From the NCBI GenBank assembly GCA_017305135.1, contig JAFKNA010000010.1, forward strand, positions 1 through 64,000: 64,000 bases of DNA, written 5' to 3'. The notes beneath the pieces are model-generated. The model was not told the origin of the DNA. It searched no databases and saw only the letters and a program-made list of their open reading frames with translations. Made by a program: the position numbers and the translations under genes. The DNA is from Lysobacterales bacterium. GTDB taxonomy: Bacteria > Pseudomonadota > Gammaproteobacteria > Xanthomonadales > Rhodanobacteraceae. This document shows positions 8,969 through 18,613 of this stretch, piece after piece (position 1 is the stretch's first letter; every line of letters begins with the position of its first letter).

Positions 8969-9994
8969 ATGACGCTTCGCCATTTCCTCGACACCCAGGA
9001 CTGGTCCCGCCCGGACCTGGACGCGCTGCTTGCCCAGGCCGCGGCCTTTCGCGCCGGCGAGCGCAGCGCCGCACTCGACGGACGCTCGATCGCGCTGCTG
9101 TTCTTCAATCCCTCGATGCGTACCCGCACCAGCTTCGAGCTCGGCGCCTTCCAGCTCGGCGGCCACGCGATCGTGCTGCAGCCGGGCAGGGATGCCTGGC
9201 CGATCGAGTTCGAGGCCGGCGCGGTGATGGAGGGCGAGGCCGAGGAGTACGTCGCCGAGGTCGCGCGCGTGCTGTCGCGCTACGTGGACCTGATCGGCGT
9301 GCGCGCCTTCCCGAAGTTCCAGGACTGGAGCGCCGATCGCGAGGATCGCGTCATCCGGGCCTTCGCGCGCCACGCCACGGTGCCGGTGATCAGCATGGAG
9401 ACGATCACCCATCCGATGCAGGAGCTCGCCCACATCCAGGCGCTGTGGCAGCACTTCGGCGGCGCCACGCCCGGCGAGGCACTGCACGGCCGGAAATACG
9501 TGCTGACCTGGACCTGGCATCCCAAGCCCCTCAACACGGCGGTGGCCAATTCCGCGCTGCAGATCGCCACCCGCTACGGCATGGACGTGACCCTGCTGTG
9601 CCCGACGCCCGAGTACCTGCTGGACCCGCGCTACATGGATCGCGCGCGTGAGAACGTCGCCGCCCGTGGCGGCTCGCTGCAGGTCAGCCACGACCCGCAG
9701 GAGGCCTACCGCGGCGCGCACGTGGTGTACGCGAAAAGCTGGGGCGCGTTGCCGTATTTCGGCCGCTGGGCCGAGGAGAAGCCGATCCGCGACGCGCACC
9801 GCCACTTCATCGTCGACGAGGCGAAGATGGCACTCACCGACCGTGCCCTGTTCAGCCACTGCCTGCCGCTCCGCCGCAACGTCAAGGCGACCGACGCGGT
9901 GATGGACTCGCCGTCCTGCATCGCCATCGACGAGGCCGAGAACCGCCTGCATGTGCAGAAGGCGGTGATGGCGCGGCTTGTCGCCGCGCCGTGA
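8969..9994 (+). CDS. argF': N-acetylornithine carbamoyltransferase
   Basis: A 341-residue transcarbamylase. The carbamoyl-phosphate loop is SMRTRTSFELGAFQ. The segment PGRDAWPIEFEAGAVMEGEA and the final HCLPLRRNVKATD (with the Lys known to be carboxylated in the Xanthomonas enzyme) identify the AOTCase branch, which makes N-acetylcitrulline from N-acetylornithine, rather than an ordinary ornithine carbamoyltransferase. An SD GGAG at 8958-8961 precedes the ATG by 7 nt. First gene of the arginine cluster, directly behind the candidate attenuator. Its stop codon lies inside the left arm of a perfect inverted repeat. Confidence 0.95.
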   Translation: MTLRHFLDTQDWSRPDLDALLAQAAAFRAGERSAALDGRSIALLFFNPSMRTRTSFELGAFQLGGHAIVLQPGRDAWPIEFEAGAVMEGEAEEYVAEVARVLSRYVDLIGVRAFPKFQDWSADREDRVIRAFARHATVPVISMETITHPMQELAHIQALWQHFGGATPGEALHGRKYVLTWTWHPKPLNTAVANSALQIATRYGMDVTLLCPTPEYLLDPRYMDRARENVAARGGSLQVSHDPQEAYRGAHVVYAKSWGALPYFGRWAEEKPIRDAHRHFIVDEAKMALTDRALFSHCLPLRRNVKATDAVMDSPSCIAIDEAENRLHVQKAVMARLVAAP

Positions 9995-10130
9995 TTGGTG
10001 ATTCGTGATTGGTGATTCGTCGGAATCCAATCGCGCCATGCCTTCCTCTTCTGCCCAGCCCGCTTTGCCGAGAATCTCCATGCCGGAACAGACCGCTTCT
10101 TCGAATCACCAATCACGAATCACCAATCAC
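9991..10130. repeat. Heptad-array inverted repeat, argF'-argG (perfect 29-bp arms)
   Basis: The left arm 9991-10019 is built of GTGATTG/GTGATTC heptads. The right arm 10102-10130 is its exact reverse complement over 29 bp. The 82-nt loop contains the argG start codon. The left arm includes the argF' stop (TGA 9992-9994), and the right arm lies inside the argG coding sequence (residues 8-17). Confidence 0.9.
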
Positions 10131-11345
10131 GCGGCCGAAGGCCGGCCCATCGTTCTTGCTTTCTCCGGCGGCCTCGACACCAGCTTCTGCGTGCCCTGGC
10201 TGAAGGAGCGTGGCTGGGCCGTGCACACGGTGTTCGCCGACACCGGCGGGGTCGATGCGGACGAGCGCGCTGCGATCGAGCGGCGGGCGCAGGAGCTCGG
10301 GGTGGCCTCGCATGTCACTGTCGATGGCGGCCCGGCGCTGTGGGAGCGTTTCGTCAAGCCCTTAGTGTGGGCAGGGGAGGCGTACCAGGGGCAGTACCCG
10401 CTGCTGGTGTCCGATCGCTACCTGATAGTCGATGCGGCGCTCGCGCGCTGCGCGGAGCTTGGCACGCGCGCCATCGCCCACGGCTGCACCGGCATGGGCA
10501 ACGACCAGGTGCGCTTCGACCTCGCCATGAAGGCGCAGGGCGACTACCGCATCGTCGCCCCGATCCGCGAGATCCAGAAGGAGCACGCCGAGGTGCGCGC
10601 CTACGAACAAGCCTACCTGGAGCAGCGCGGCTTCCCGGTGCAGTCCAGGCAAAAGGCCTACACGATCAACGAGAACCTGCTGGGCGTGACGCTCTCGGGC
10701 GGCGAGATCGACCGCTGGCAGGCGCCGGGCGAAGGTGCGCGCGGCTGGTGCCGGCCGCGCGGGGAATGGCCGGAGGAGCCGCTGCAGGTGCGCATCGGCT
10801 TCGAGGCCGGCGAGGCGGTGGCGCTCGACGGCGAGCGCGTCGCCGGCCCGGCCCTGCTTGGCCGCCTCAACCGCCTCTTCGCCGCCTATGGCGTCGGCCG
10901 CGGGCTCTACACGGGCGACACCACCATCGGCCTCAAGGGCCGCATCGTGTACGAGGCCCCGGGCCTGGTGGCGCTTCTCGCCGCGCATCGCGCGCTCGAG
11001 GAAGCGGTGCTGACGAAACAGCAGAACCGTTTCAAACCGGATATCGGCCGCAAATGGGTGGAGCTGGTCTACGAAGGCTTCTTCCACGATCCGCTGAAGA
11101 CGGATCTGGAAGCCTTCCTCGCCTCCAGCCAGCGCCGGGTAACGGGCGGGGTGCTGCTGGAAACCCGTGGCGGGCGGGTGGATGCGATCGCCGTCGATTC
11201 GCCGCACATCCTCGCCGCCAAGGGCGCGACCTACGCCCAGGCCGCCGACTGGGGCGTCGCCGAGGCGGAAGGGTTCATCAAGCTCTATGGCATGAGCTCG
11301 ACACTGTGGGCGGAGGTGAACGCCCCGAGAGCCTCGACGGATTGA
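10080..11345 (+). CDS. argG: Argininosuccinate synthase
   Basis: A 421-residue ATP-dependent ligase joining citrulline and aspartate. The ATP-binding P-loop is [11 protein letters not shown] (from about residue 24); [15 protein letters not shown] is also typical. The ATG at 10080 follows GAGA by 6 nt and is preferred. In-frame upstream starts at 10038 (ATG) and 10005 (GTG) lead through non-family sequence. The family normally begins only a few residues before IVLAFSGG, so the first 20 or so residues are extra, and about ten of them ([10 protein letters not shown]) are encoded by the right arm of the heptad inverted repeat. Follows argF' in the arginine cluster. Confidence 0.94.
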   Translation: MPEQTASSNHQSRITNHAAEGRPIVLAFSGGLDTSFCVPWLKERGWAVHTVFADTGGVDADERAAIERRAQELGVASHVTVDGGPALWERFVKPLVWAGEAYQGQYPLLVSDRYLIVDAALARCAELGTRAIAHGCTGMGNDQVRFDLAMKAQGDYRIVAPIREIQKEHAEVRAYEQAYLEQRGFPVQSRQKAYTINENLLGVTLSGGEIDRWQAPGEGARGWCRPRGEWPEEPLQVRIGFEAGEAVALDGERVAGPALLGRLNRLFAAYGVGRGLYTGDTTIGLKGRIVYEAPGLVALLAAHRALEEAVLTKQQNRFKPDIGRKWVELVYEGFFHDPLKTDLEAFLASSQRRVTGGVLLETRGGRVDAIAVDSPHILAAKGATYAQAADWGVAEAEGFIKLYGMSSTLWAEVNAPRASTD

Positions 11346-11412
11346 GAGACGAGACACGCAGGTCGGCGCTGCGCGGCCGACGCCACGCTTTCCCGGACAC
11401 CACTACAACACC

Positions 11413-12585
11413 GTGACCCACTTCCTCGCCACCACCCTCCAGCACCTGCAAGCTCTGGTCGCCTTCGATACGCGCAATCCACCGCGTGCGATCGGTACCG
11501 GCGGGATCTTCGATTACCTCGTCCGGCACCTGCCCGGCTTCGAGTGCACGATCACCGACCACGGCGCCGGCGCGGTCAGCCTGTTCGCGCTGCGTGGCGC
11601 GCCGCGGATCCTCTTCAACGTACACCTCGATACGGTGCCGGATTCGCCGGGCTGGAGCGTCAATCCGTTCGAGCTTCGCGTCAGCGCCGATCGCGCGATC
11701 GGCCTTGGCGCCTGCGACATCAAGGGTGCCGCGGCGGCGCTGCTGGCGGCGGCGGACGAGGGCAGGGGCGATGCCGCCTTCCTCTTCACCAGCGACGAGG
11801 AGGCCAACGAGGCGCGCTGCATCGCGGCGTTTCTGGCCGAGTCATCCGCGTCTGGAATGGGCAACCAGGAATCCACTCGACCCGGCTCCGCCGGATCCTC
11901 TCCCCAACCCCTCGCCGCCGGGGCGAGGGACTTCGATGTCGTGATCGTCGCCGAGCCGACGCGCGGCGCGGCGGCGCTGGCCCATCGCGGCATCAGCTCG
12001 GTGCGGATGCGCTTCGCCGGACGGGCCGGACATGCCTCGGGCGCGCAAGCCCTGGCTGACAGCGCGCTGCACCAGGCGGTGCGCTGGGGCTCGCGCGCGC
12101 TGGCGCAGGTGGATGCGCTGGCGGGCGAGCGCTTCGACACGCTGTCGGGGCTGCGCTTCAACATCGGCCGCATCGAGGGCGGCATCAAGGCCAACGTGAT
12201 CGCGCCGGCGGCGGAGCTGCGCTTCAACTTCCGCCCGCTGCCGTCGATGCACACGGATGGCCTGCTCGCCGGGTTCCGTGCGCTGGCCGAGCCCCCGCCG
12301 GCGGAGTTCGACGAAACCTTCCGCGGGCCGCCGCTGCCGGCCGGCGCTGCCGCCGAAGCGGCACGGCGCCGCCTCGCCGCGCGCACCGCCGCCGAAAACC
12401 TGGGCCTGACCGTTGGCCCGGCCGTCGATTTCTGGACCGAGGCCTCGCTCTTCTCCGAGGCCGGCTTCACCAGCTTCGTGTACGGCCCCGGCGACATCGC
12501 GCAGGCGCACACGGCCGACGAATGGGTGGCGCTCGACGAGCTGCGCCGCTACGCCGAATCGGTGCAGCGGATCATCAATCCATGA
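11413..12585 (+). CDS. argE': N-acetyl-L-citrulline deacetylase (ArgE-type M20 peptidase fold)
   Basis: A 390-residue M20 metallohydrolase. Metal-binding motifs: [18 protein letters not shown] and TSDEEANE, then VVIVAEPT in the dimerisation lid region. In xanthomonads this enzyme deacetylates N-acetylcitrulline, the ArgF' product, which fits its place between argG and argAB. The GTG at 11413 is the only start giving the family N-terminus. Odd: residues about 143-174 (SSASGMGNQ to PQPLAAGAR) interrupt the family between FLAE and DFDVVIV. That DNA resembles a palindromic intergenic repeat (CCTCTCCCCAACCCCTCGCC type), so an in-frame repeat insertion is likely. Confidence 0.92.
   Translation: MTHFLATTLQHLQALVAFDTRNPPRAIGTGGIFDYLVRHLPGFECTITDHGAGAVSLFALRGAPRILFNVHLDTVPDSPGWSVNPFELRVSADRAIGLGACDIKGAAAALLAAADEGRGDAAFLFTSDEEANEARCIAAFLAESSASGMGNQESTRPGSAGSSPQPLAAGARDFDVVIVAEPTRGAAALAHRGISSVRMRFAGRAGHASGAQALADSALHQAVRWGSRALAQVDALAGERFDTLSGLRFNIGRIEGGIKANVIAPAAELRFNFRPLPSMHTDGLLAGFRALAEPPPAEFDETFRGPPLPAGAAAEAARRRLAARTAAENLGLTVGPAVDFWTEASLFSEAGFTSFVYGPGDIAQAHTADEWVALDELRRYAESVQRIINP
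11897..11929. repeat. Palindromic intergenic-type repeat inserted inside argE'
   Basis: The sequence CCTCTCCCCAACCCCTCGCC followed by gccGGGGCGAGGG forms a hairpin (CCTCGCC/GGCGAGG). I recognise the CTCTCCCCAACCC form from common Xanthomonadales intergenic repeats; this is recollection. Here it lies in frame within the deacetylase gene, adding residues not seen in the family. Confidence 0.6.
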
Positions 12586-14006
12586 ACGCCACGGCCCATC
12601 TCCAGATGCGCCAGACCATCGTGCGGTTGCTGTCGAGCATGGCCAGCGCGCGCGAGATCAACCAGTACCTGGAGCGCTTCTCGCAGCTCGATGCCAGGCG
12701 CTTCGCCGTGGTCAAGGTCGGCGGCGCGGTGCTGCGCGACGACCTCGAAGCACTGACGTCGTCGCTCGCCTTCCTGCAGCAGGTCGGCCTGACGCCGATC
12801 GTGCTGCACGGCGCCGGGCCGCAGCTCGATGCGGAGCTGGTCGCGGCCGGCATCGGCAAGCGGACGGTGAACGGCCTGCGCGTGACCCCGGCGGAAGCGC
12901 TGGCCATCGTGCGTCGCGTGTTCCAGGCGCAGAACCTGGCCCTGGTGGAATCCCTGCAGGGCATCGATGCCCGCGCCACCCCGGTGCTCGGCGGCGTGTT
13001 CGAGGCCGATTTCATCGACCCGGATGCGCTCGGCTTCGTCGGCCGCGTGGCACGGGTCGAGCTCGCGCCGATCGAGGCGGCGCTGCGTGCCGGCTCGATC
13101 CCGGTCATCGCCTCGCTCGGGGAAACCGCCAGCGGGCAGATCCTCAACATCAACGCCGATTTCGCCGCCAACGAGCTGGTGCGCGTGCTGCGGCCCTACA
13201 AGATCATCTTCCTGACCGGCACCGGCGGCCTGCTCGATGCGAACGGACGCATCATCGATTCGATCAACCTTTCCAGCGAATACGATCGCCTGCTCGCCGA
13301 GCCCTGGCTGGGTGGCGGCATGCGCCTCAAGATCGAGCAGATCAAGGCGCTGCTGGACCAGCTGCCGCTTTCCTCCTCGGTGTCGATCACGCGGCCGGAC
13401 GAACTCGCCCGGGAGCTCTTCACCCACAAGGGCTCGGGCACGCTGGTGCGGCGGGGCGAGAAGGTGCAGGTCCACGCGTCCTGGGACACGCTCGACCGCG
13501 CGCGCCTTGCCGCGCTCATCGAAGCCGGCTTCGGGCGCGCGCTGGTGCCGGACTACTTCGAGCGCACCCGGCTGCATCGTGCCTACGTCAGCGAGAACTA
13601 CCGCGCCGCGCTGATCCTCACCTGCGAGGACGGACTTGCCTACCTCGACAAGTTCGCGGTCGCCGACGACGCGCAGGGCGAAGGCCTCGGCCGCGCGGCC
13701 TGGCAGGCGATGCGCGCGGAAACCCCGCGCCTGTTCTGGCGCTCGCGCCGGCACAATCCCGTCAATGCCTTCTACGATGCCGAGTGCGAGGGCTCGATCA
13801 AGCAGCCGGAGTGGAAGGTCTACTGGTACGGTATCGATGATTTCGCCGTCATCGAACGCTGCGTCGCGCACTGCCGCTCGCGGGCGGCGACATTGCTCTC
13901 GACGCAAGAAGCCCTGTCGAACCGCGGCGAAGACAGGGCGCGCGGGGAAGGTGTGGGCAGCCGGCCCACTGTCGGCGTCATGCCCGCAAAAGCGGGCATC
14001 CATTGA
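12582..14006 (+). CDS. argAB: Bifunctional N-acetylglutamate synthase/kinase
   Basis: A 474-residue fusion. Residues about 1-285 are an amino-acid kinase domain ([46 protein letters not shown]) that phosphorylates N-acetylglutamate. Residues about 290-440 are a GNAT-like domain ([10 protein letters not shown] to [18 protein letters not shown]) that acetylates glutamate. This is the xanthomonad/vertebrate-like NAGS-K arrangement, doing the first two steps of the pathway. The ATG overlaps the argE' stop (ATGA). The last ten or so residues ([11 protein letters not shown]) are read from a palindromic repeat, so the natural C-terminus has probably been replaced or extended. Confidence 0.95.
   Translation: MNATAHLQMRQTIVRLLSSMASAREINQYLERFSQLDARRFAVVKVGGAVLRDDLEALTSSLAFLQQVGLTPIVLHGAGPQLDAELVAAGIGKRTVNGLRVTPAEALAIVRRVFQAQNLALVESLQGIDARATPVLGGVFEADFIDPDALGFVGRVARVELAPIEAALRAGSIPVIASLGETASGQILNINADFAANELVRVLRPYKIIFLTGTGGLLDANGRIIDSINLSSEYDRLLAEPWLGGGMRLKIEQIKALLDQLPLSSSVSITRPDELARELFTHKGSGTLVRRGEKVQVHASWDTLDRARLAALIEAGFGRALVPDYFERTRLHRAYVSENYRAALILTCEDGLAYLDKFAVADDAQGEGLGRAAWQAMRAETPRLFWRSRRHNPVNAFYDAECEGSIKQPEWKVYWYGIDDFAVIERCVAHCRSRAATLLSTQEALSNRGEDRARGEGVGSRPTVGVMPAKAGIH
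13976..14002. repeat. GTCATGCCCGC palindromic repeat forming the argAB 3' end
   Basis: CGTCATGCCCGCaaaaGCGGGCATCCA is a short palindrome with an AAAA loop. It is read in frame as the C-terminus of the kinase/synthase gene, four bases before the stop. Related copies are at 14061-14086 and 15134-15159. Confidence 0.75.
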
Positions 14007-14060
14007 ACGAGGGCGCAAGCCGTTCCGCGGCACCGGATCCTGCCCGTGCACAAGGGCAAG

Positions 14061-14086
14061 GGATCCCGACCTTCGCCGGGATGACG
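14061..14086. repeat. GGATCCCGACC...GGGATGACG palindromic repeat before argC
   Basis: Inverse-orientation member of the same family as 13976-14002. The two copies face each other across about 60 bp and could form a larger hairpin between argAB and argC. Confidence 0.65.
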
Positions 14087-14141
14087 AGGCACAGAGCGTT
14101 CTCGTTTCCCGGTTTTGCAGCAATCGACGAGTGATCACACC

Positions 14142-15092
14142 ATGACATCCACCAAGACCATCGGCATCATCGGCGCGCGCGGCCACGCCGGGGCCGAGCT
14201 GATCCGCCTCGTGGCCAGCCATCCGCGGCTGGAGCTCGCCTTCGTGTCCTCGCGCGAGCGGGCCGGCGAGGACGTGTGCGGGCACGTGCCCGAATACACC
14301 GGCGAGCTCCGCTACGCGAACCTGGCTCCGGAGGCGGTCGCGGGGCAGGGCGCCGATGCCGTGGTGCTGGCATTGCCGAACGGCGCGTCGGCGGATTTCC
14401 TCGCCGCCATCGACGCGCAGGGAAGCGATCCGGTGATCGTCGACCTCTCGGCCGACCACCGCTTCGACGCGGGCTGGTATTACGGCTTGCCGGAACTGAC
14501 CCGCAAGACCTACGCCGGCCAGCGGCGTATCAGCAATCCGGGCTGCTACGCCACCGCAATGCAGCTCGTGATCGCGCCGCTGAAGGACCAGCTCGCCGCG
14601 CCGCCGGTGTGCTTCGGCGTCTCGGGCCATTCCGGGGCCGGCACCACGCCCTCGGATCGCAACGACCCGGAAAAGCTGCGCGACAACCTGATGCCCTATG
14701 CGCTCGCCGGCCACGTCCACGAGCGCGAAGCCACCGCGCACCTCGGCCTGCCGGTCGAGTTCATGCCGCACGTCGCGGCGCATTTCCGCGGCATCATGCT
14801 CACCACCAACCTGTGGCTGCAGGCGCCGATGAAGCTGCCCGAGATCAAGGCGCGCTACCGCGGCTTCTTCGCCGGCGAACCGCTGGTGCACATCGTCGAC
14901 GAGGCACCCTGGGTGAGCCGCATCGCCGGCCGCCACCACGTGGAGATCGGCGGCTTCACGCTCGCTGCCGGCGGCAGGCGCCTGGTCGTCGTCGCCACCA
15001 TCGACAACCTGCTGAAGGGCGCCGCAACCCAGGCCATGCAGAACCTCAACCTCGCGCTCGGCTTCGACGAACTCGCCGGCATCCCGCTGTAG
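14142..15092 (+). CDS. argC: N-acetyl-gamma-glutamyl-phosphate reductase
   Basis: A 316-residue NADP-dependent dehydrogenase that reduces acetylglutamyl phosphate to the semialdehyde, using the NAGS/K product. The nucleotide-binding start is [17 protein letters not shown]. The catalytic cysteine is Cys135 in [10 protein letters not shown]. The GVSGHSGAG segment and the late HHVEIGGF are as expected. The ATG at 14142 puts the Rossmann loop at the N-terminus; an upstream ATG at 14115 adds nine non-family residues. The 135-bp gap before it is filled by two palindromic repeats. Confidence 0.96.
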   Translation: MTSTKTIGIIGARGHAGAELIRLVASHPRLELAFVSSRERAGEDVCGHVPEYTGELRYANLAPEAVAGQGADAVVLALPNGASADFLAAIDAQGSDPVIVDLSADHRFDAGWYYGLPELTRKTYAGQRRISNPGCYATAMQLVIAPLKDQLAAPPVCFGVSGHSGAGTTPSDRNDPEKLRDNLMPYALAGHVHEREATAHLGLPVEFMPHVAAHFRGIMLTTNLWLQAPMKLPEIKARYRGFFAGEPLVHIVDEAPWVSRIAGRHHVEIGGFTLAAGGRRLVVVATIDNLLKGAATQAMQNLNLALGFDELAGIPL

Positions 15093-15133
15093 GGAACATA
15101 CGCCGATCTGTTTGGCAGGACGTTCGAACAAGG

Positions 15134-15159
15134 CGTCATCCGGCGAAAGCCGGGATCCA
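15134..15159. repeat. CGTCATCC...GGGATCCA palindromic repeat, argC-argH gap
   Basis: CGTCATCCGGCgaaaGCCGGGATCCA, the third member of the family at 13976-14002. It lies between argC and argH. Confidence 0.7.
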
Positions 15160-15238
15160 CCCTGATCTTGAACTGCGTGGAAGACCTGCTTCACTTCGGT
15201 TCTGCTCCCAGCTCTCAGCTCCCAGCCATCCACCGCAA

Positions 15239-16552
15239 ATGACCGACACATCCCAACCCGCCAAGCCGCCACTCCTCTGGCAAAAGCCCGACACCCGCAC
15301 CGACGCGCGCGTCATGCGTTTCCTCGCCGGCGACGACGTGATGCTCGACCGCGAGTTCTTCGTGCACGACATCCGCGCCAGCAAGGCGCACGTGGAAGGC
15401 CTGGCCCACATCGGCATCCTCGACGGCGCGGAACGCGACCGCATCCTGCACGAGCTGGACACCCTCGCCGAGGACTTCCGCGCCGGCCGCTTCATCCTCG
15501 ACGAGCGCTTCGAGGACGGCCACTCGGCCATCGAGGCACGCCTGGCCGAGCGCCTCGGCGACCCCGGGCGCAAGGTCCATACCGGGCGCAGTCGCAACGA
15601 CCAGGTGCTGGTCGCCACGCGGCTGTGGCTGAAGGAGAAGCTGGCCAACCTGGTCGCGCTCTGCCGCGACACGGCAGCCGTGTGCCTCGACCGCGCCGGC
15701 CGGGAATCGCTGCCGATGCCGGGTCATACGCACCTGCAGCGGGCGGTGGTGTCATCGACCGCGATGTGGTTCGCCGGCTTCGCCGAAGCCTTCATCGACG
15801 ATGCCCGTCGCGCGCAGGACACGCTGGCCTGGATCGACGCCAACCCGCTCGGCACCGCCGCGGGCTACGGGGTCAACCTGCCGCTCGACCGCGAACACAC
15901 CACGCGGGCGCTGGGCTTCGCCCGCATGCAGGTGAGCCCGATCTACGCCCAGCTCTCGCGCGGCAAGTTCGAGCTGGCCGCGCTGGATGCGCTGGCCAGC
16001 GCGCTGCTCGACCTGCGCCGCCTCGCCTGGGACCTGTCGCTGTTCACCACCGCGGAGTACGGCTTCGTCGCCCTGCCCGCCGAGTACACCACCGGCAGCT
16101 CGATCATGCCCAACAAGCGCAACCCCGATGTCGTCGAGCTGATGCGCGCCAGCTACGCCAGCGTCGCCGCCGCGCGCAGCGAGATCGAGCAGCTTCTGTC
16201 GCTGCCGTCCGGCTACCAGCGCGACCTGCAGTTCACCAAGGGCGCGATCTTCCACGGTTTCGGCCGCGGCCTGGCCGCACTGGAGCTGCTGCCCGATCTC
16301 CTCCGGCGCCTGCAATGGAACGCGCCGGCGCTGGCTGCGGCGATCGAGCCCTCCATGTACGCGACCGACGTGGCTATCGAGCAGGCCGCCGCCGGCGTGC
16401 CGTTCCGCGACGCCTATCGTGCCGCCGCGGACATGGCCGCCTCCGCCGGCATCGACCGCACGCCCGAGGCGAGCTTGGCGGCCCGCATCTCGCCAGGCGC
16501 GGCCGCCGATCTTCGCTTGGACACGCTTTTCGAGCGACTGGAGCGGATCTGA
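15239..16552 (+). CDS. argH: Argininosuccinate lyase
   Basis: A 437-residue fumarase/aspartase-superfamily enzyme that splits argininosuccinate into arginine and fumarate, the last step of the pathway. Signature [12 protein letters not shown] (about residues 285-296) carries the catalytic Ser. [10 protein letters not shown] and [10 protein letters not shown] are the other conserved blocks. The ATG at 15239 begins [17 protein letters not shown]; upstream in-frame sequence is repeat-derived. Last gene of the arginine cluster. No argD is in the window, so the aminotransferase step must be encoded elsewhere. Confidence 0.96.
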   Translation: MTDTSQPAKPPLLWQKPDTRTDARVMRFLAGDDVMLDREFFVHDIRASKAHVEGLAHIGILDGAERDRILHELDTLAEDFRAGRFILDERFEDGHSAIEARLAERLGDPGRKVHTGRSRNDQVLVATRLWLKEKLANLVALCRDTAAVCLDRAGRESLPMPGHTHLQRAVVSSTAMWFAGFAEAFIDDARRAQDTLAWIDANPLGTAAGYGVNLPLDREHTTRALGFARMQVSPIYAQLSRGKFELAALDALASALLDLRRLAWDLSLFTTAEYGFVALPAEYTTGSSIMPNKRNPDVVELMRASYASVAAARSEIEQLLSLPSGYQRDLQFTKGAIFHGFGRGLAALELLPDLLRRLQWNAPALAAAIEPSMYATDVAIEQAAAGVPFRDAYRAAADMAASAGIDRTPEASLAARISPGAAADLRLDTLFERLERI

Positions 16553-16728
16553 GACGAAATGGGCGACCGCGCCGCCCGCTGAAGGGGTCAGGTCGTAGCC
16601 GTCGTAGGGCGGGGCTGGCAGCATTCCTGCCGCGCCTCGCACGCCCGGTTCAGGGTCATCCCGCGATCATGTTCTTGAAGCAAGCGGACGCTGTCTGACG
16701 ACCACCCTGCCACCGGAGCCGCCCACAC

Positions 16729-17787
16729 GTGAACGCGATACCGCTTTCCAGCCAGGATCGGGTGCTGGTCTTCGCCCCACATCCGGATGACGAGACCATT
16801 GCCGCCGGCGTGCTGTTGCAGAGCGCGCGTGCCGCAGGGGCGGCGGTACGGATCGTGTTCGCCACCAACGGCGACAACAATCCGTGGCCGCAGCGCTGGC
16901 TGGAGCGGCGCTGGCGCATCGACCAGGCGGCGCGCGAACGCTGGGGCCTGCGCCGCCAGGGCGAGGCGCGGGCGGCCCTCGGCGCGCTCGGCTTGGACGA
17001 GCCGACGACGGCGCGGTTCCTCGGCTGGCCCGACCAGGGGCTCACCGCCCGCCTCATGGATGATGCCGCCGCGATCGATGTCCTGCGGGCGGAGCTCGAT
17101 GCATTCGGACCGAGCCACGTGGTGCTGCCGACGCTTGCCGACAGCCACCCCGACCACAGCGCGCTGCGCATCATGGTGGAGCTCGCCCTGCTTGGGAACC
17201 CGCGGCATGTGGTGCGGCTCGGCTACACCATCCATGGCGATGATGGCGACGTGCGCATGCTCGCCTCGCCGGCCGATGCCGCCATGTGCGAGCGGAAGCT
17301 GCGCGCACTGGGTGAGTACTGCAGCCAGACCACCCTCAGCGAACGCCGCCTGTTCGCCATCGCCGGGCGGGCCGAGGCCTTCGTCGCCGGCGGCGAGGCG
17401 CCGCTGCCGTTCGTCTCTGCGGGGGCGCTGGAATTCGGTATCGCGAGCCCAGGCGGCCTGCCGCTGGGGGTCGCGCACGAACTGCTGATCGTGGCGGCCT
17501 CGCGGGCGGGTACGCGGCGTTTCCGGATCCGCCTGCCACGGCTGCTGCGGCGCGGCCTACGCCTCCACCACGGCACGGCGGACGGCATCGCGCTGCAGGT
17601 CGGGCAGCAGGAACTCCTGGTCTCGATGCCCGCTCCCGCGGCCCCGCTGCTGGCGCTCTGGGCCAAGCTCCACCGCGTCGAGCCGCGGCTGGTGGTGTTC
17701 GACGGGCGGCACTGGCAGGACGGGAGCGCGCTGTTCGGCACGCAGCCCGCGCACGCGGCCAGCGAACCCGCCCCCGGTTGGCGCTGA
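16729..17787 (+). CDS. PIG-L/LmbE family deacetylase
   Basis: A 352-residue protein with a PIG-L N-acetyl-sugar deacetylase domain in residues about 9-215. The zinc motif AHPDDET appears as APHPDDETIA, and a later HPDHSALR supplies further ligands. Substrates of such enzymes are N-acetylglucosamine derivatives in glycolipids or small thiols; the substrate here is unknown. The C-terminal 120 residues (about 230-350) have no motif I recognise. Start is GTG at 16729. It follows argH by 176 bp with no detectable terminator. Monocistronic as far as can be seen. Confidence 0.85.
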   Translation: MNAIPLSSQDRVLVFAPHPDDETIAAGVLLQSARAAGAAVRIVFATNGDNNPWPQRWLERRWRIDQAARERWGLRRQGEARAALGALGLDEPTTARFLGWPDQGLTARLMDDAAAIDVLRAELDAFGPSHVVLPTLADSHPDHSALRIMVELALLGNPRHVVRLGYTIHGDDGDVRMLASPADAAMCERKLRALGEYCSQTTLSERRLFAIAGRAEAFVAGGEAPLPFVSAGALEFGIASPGGLPLGVAHELLIVAASRAGTRRFRIRLPRLLRRGLRLHHGTADGIALQVGQQELLVSMPAPAAPLLALWAKLHRVEPRLVVFDGRHWQDGSALFGTQPAHAASEPAPGWR

Positions 17788-18042
17788 CATCGCGCAGTCA
17801 TAAAAACCCGCAATAACAAATTCTTACAGAGCTCCTTGCATACTGCGCGGCTGGCACGCGCCAGCTGACGTGCCAGCTGCGCCGCTCGAGGTCGAAGCGG
17901 GTCCGGCCCTGGCCGGGCCGCTGGAGCCTTCCGTCGATCGTTCGGGCAGCCGCCAGGTGAGATGTGCGGCTCGCGAACCGGTGTGGCGCGTGGAGTGTGC
18001 TGGCGTGGCTTCGGCTTCCTGGCTCTTGGAGGATAGTGTTCC

Positions 18043-18405
18043 ATGACGTACGACATTGGCATCGGCCGCTGCGCGGAAGTGGACGAGGACACCGTGGTGG
18101 TGAAGCTGGAAAGCGTGATGGTGCAACGGCTTTCGCCGAACCATCCGTGGCAGCGCTCCGGCACCAGCCTGCTGCGGCTGAACCGGAAACTGTGCAGCAC
18201 CGCGCGTCCGCCGGCGCCCGACGAGGAGCTGTTCCTGGATCGCGCCGCGCTGTCGCGCCGCTCCATGGGCGCGCTGGACCTGGCCGGCGATGGCAACACG
18301 GTCTCGGTGGACCTGCGCGCCCTGCTGCAGGATGTCGACCCCCAGCCGTCGGCGGGGCCGCAGCCCAAGGGCCGCGGAGGCGCACGCGCGCAGGCAAGTC
18401 GCTGA
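18043..18405 (+). CDS. Hypothetical protein
   Basis: A 120-residue protein I do not recognise. It starts MTYDIGIGRCAEVDEDTVVVKLESV, has no signal peptide or membrane segment, and ends in a basic Pro/Gly/Arg-rich tail (PQPKGRGGARAQASR). A good SD (TTGGAGGA, about 18026-18033) sits about 9 nt before the ATG, which is the main reason for accepting it as a gene. It is flanked upstream by a 255-bp AT-richer region and downstream by an intrinsic terminator at 18494. A small soluble, possibly nucleic-acid-binding protein is only a guess from the tail. Confidence 0.65.
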   Translation: MTYDIGIGRCAEVDEDTVVVKLESVMVQRLSPNHPWQRSGTSLLRLNRKLCSTARPPAPDEELFLDRAALSRRSMGALDLAGDGNTVSVDLRALLQDVDPQPSAGPQPKGRGGARAQASR

Positions 18406-18493
18406 TCCCACTCAGAGCTTGTGAAAATTTGCACATCCTGCGCAGATTTTCAGTCGCGGGCCCGGTACACGCCCGTGCCCGCTCGCGTCAGTA

Positions 18494-18519
18494 AAAGCCC
18501 GGCCTCGGCCGGGCTTTTT
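18494..18519 (+). terminator. Intrinsic terminator
   Basis: Stem AAAGCCCGGC (18494-18503) with GCCGGGCTTT (18508-18517), a CTCG loop and a T-run to 18519. It would end the transcript of the small gene at 18043-18405. Confidence 0.85.
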
Positions 18520-18613
18520 GCTGGGGTGGCGAAGGCGTCCGCGGTGCACGGTTCGGGTTCACCCTCGGCACGGCAAGATCGGGCTTCGTCCGAATCCATG
18601 GAGGAATGCCCAC

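Noticed and set aside
8733..8972. 79-codon plus-strand frame over the arg leader
   Set aside because: Reads through the terminator hairpin and ends inside the argF' start; the Arg-rich frame at 8794-8892 fits a leader better.
9991..10130. CRISPR-like array at the heptad repeats
   Set aside because: Units are 7 bp, tandem without spacers, and arranged as inverted arms; no cas genes in the window.
12549..15272. 907-codon minus-strand frame across argAB and argC
   Set aside because: Opposite two strongly supported genes; no domain motif in the translation.
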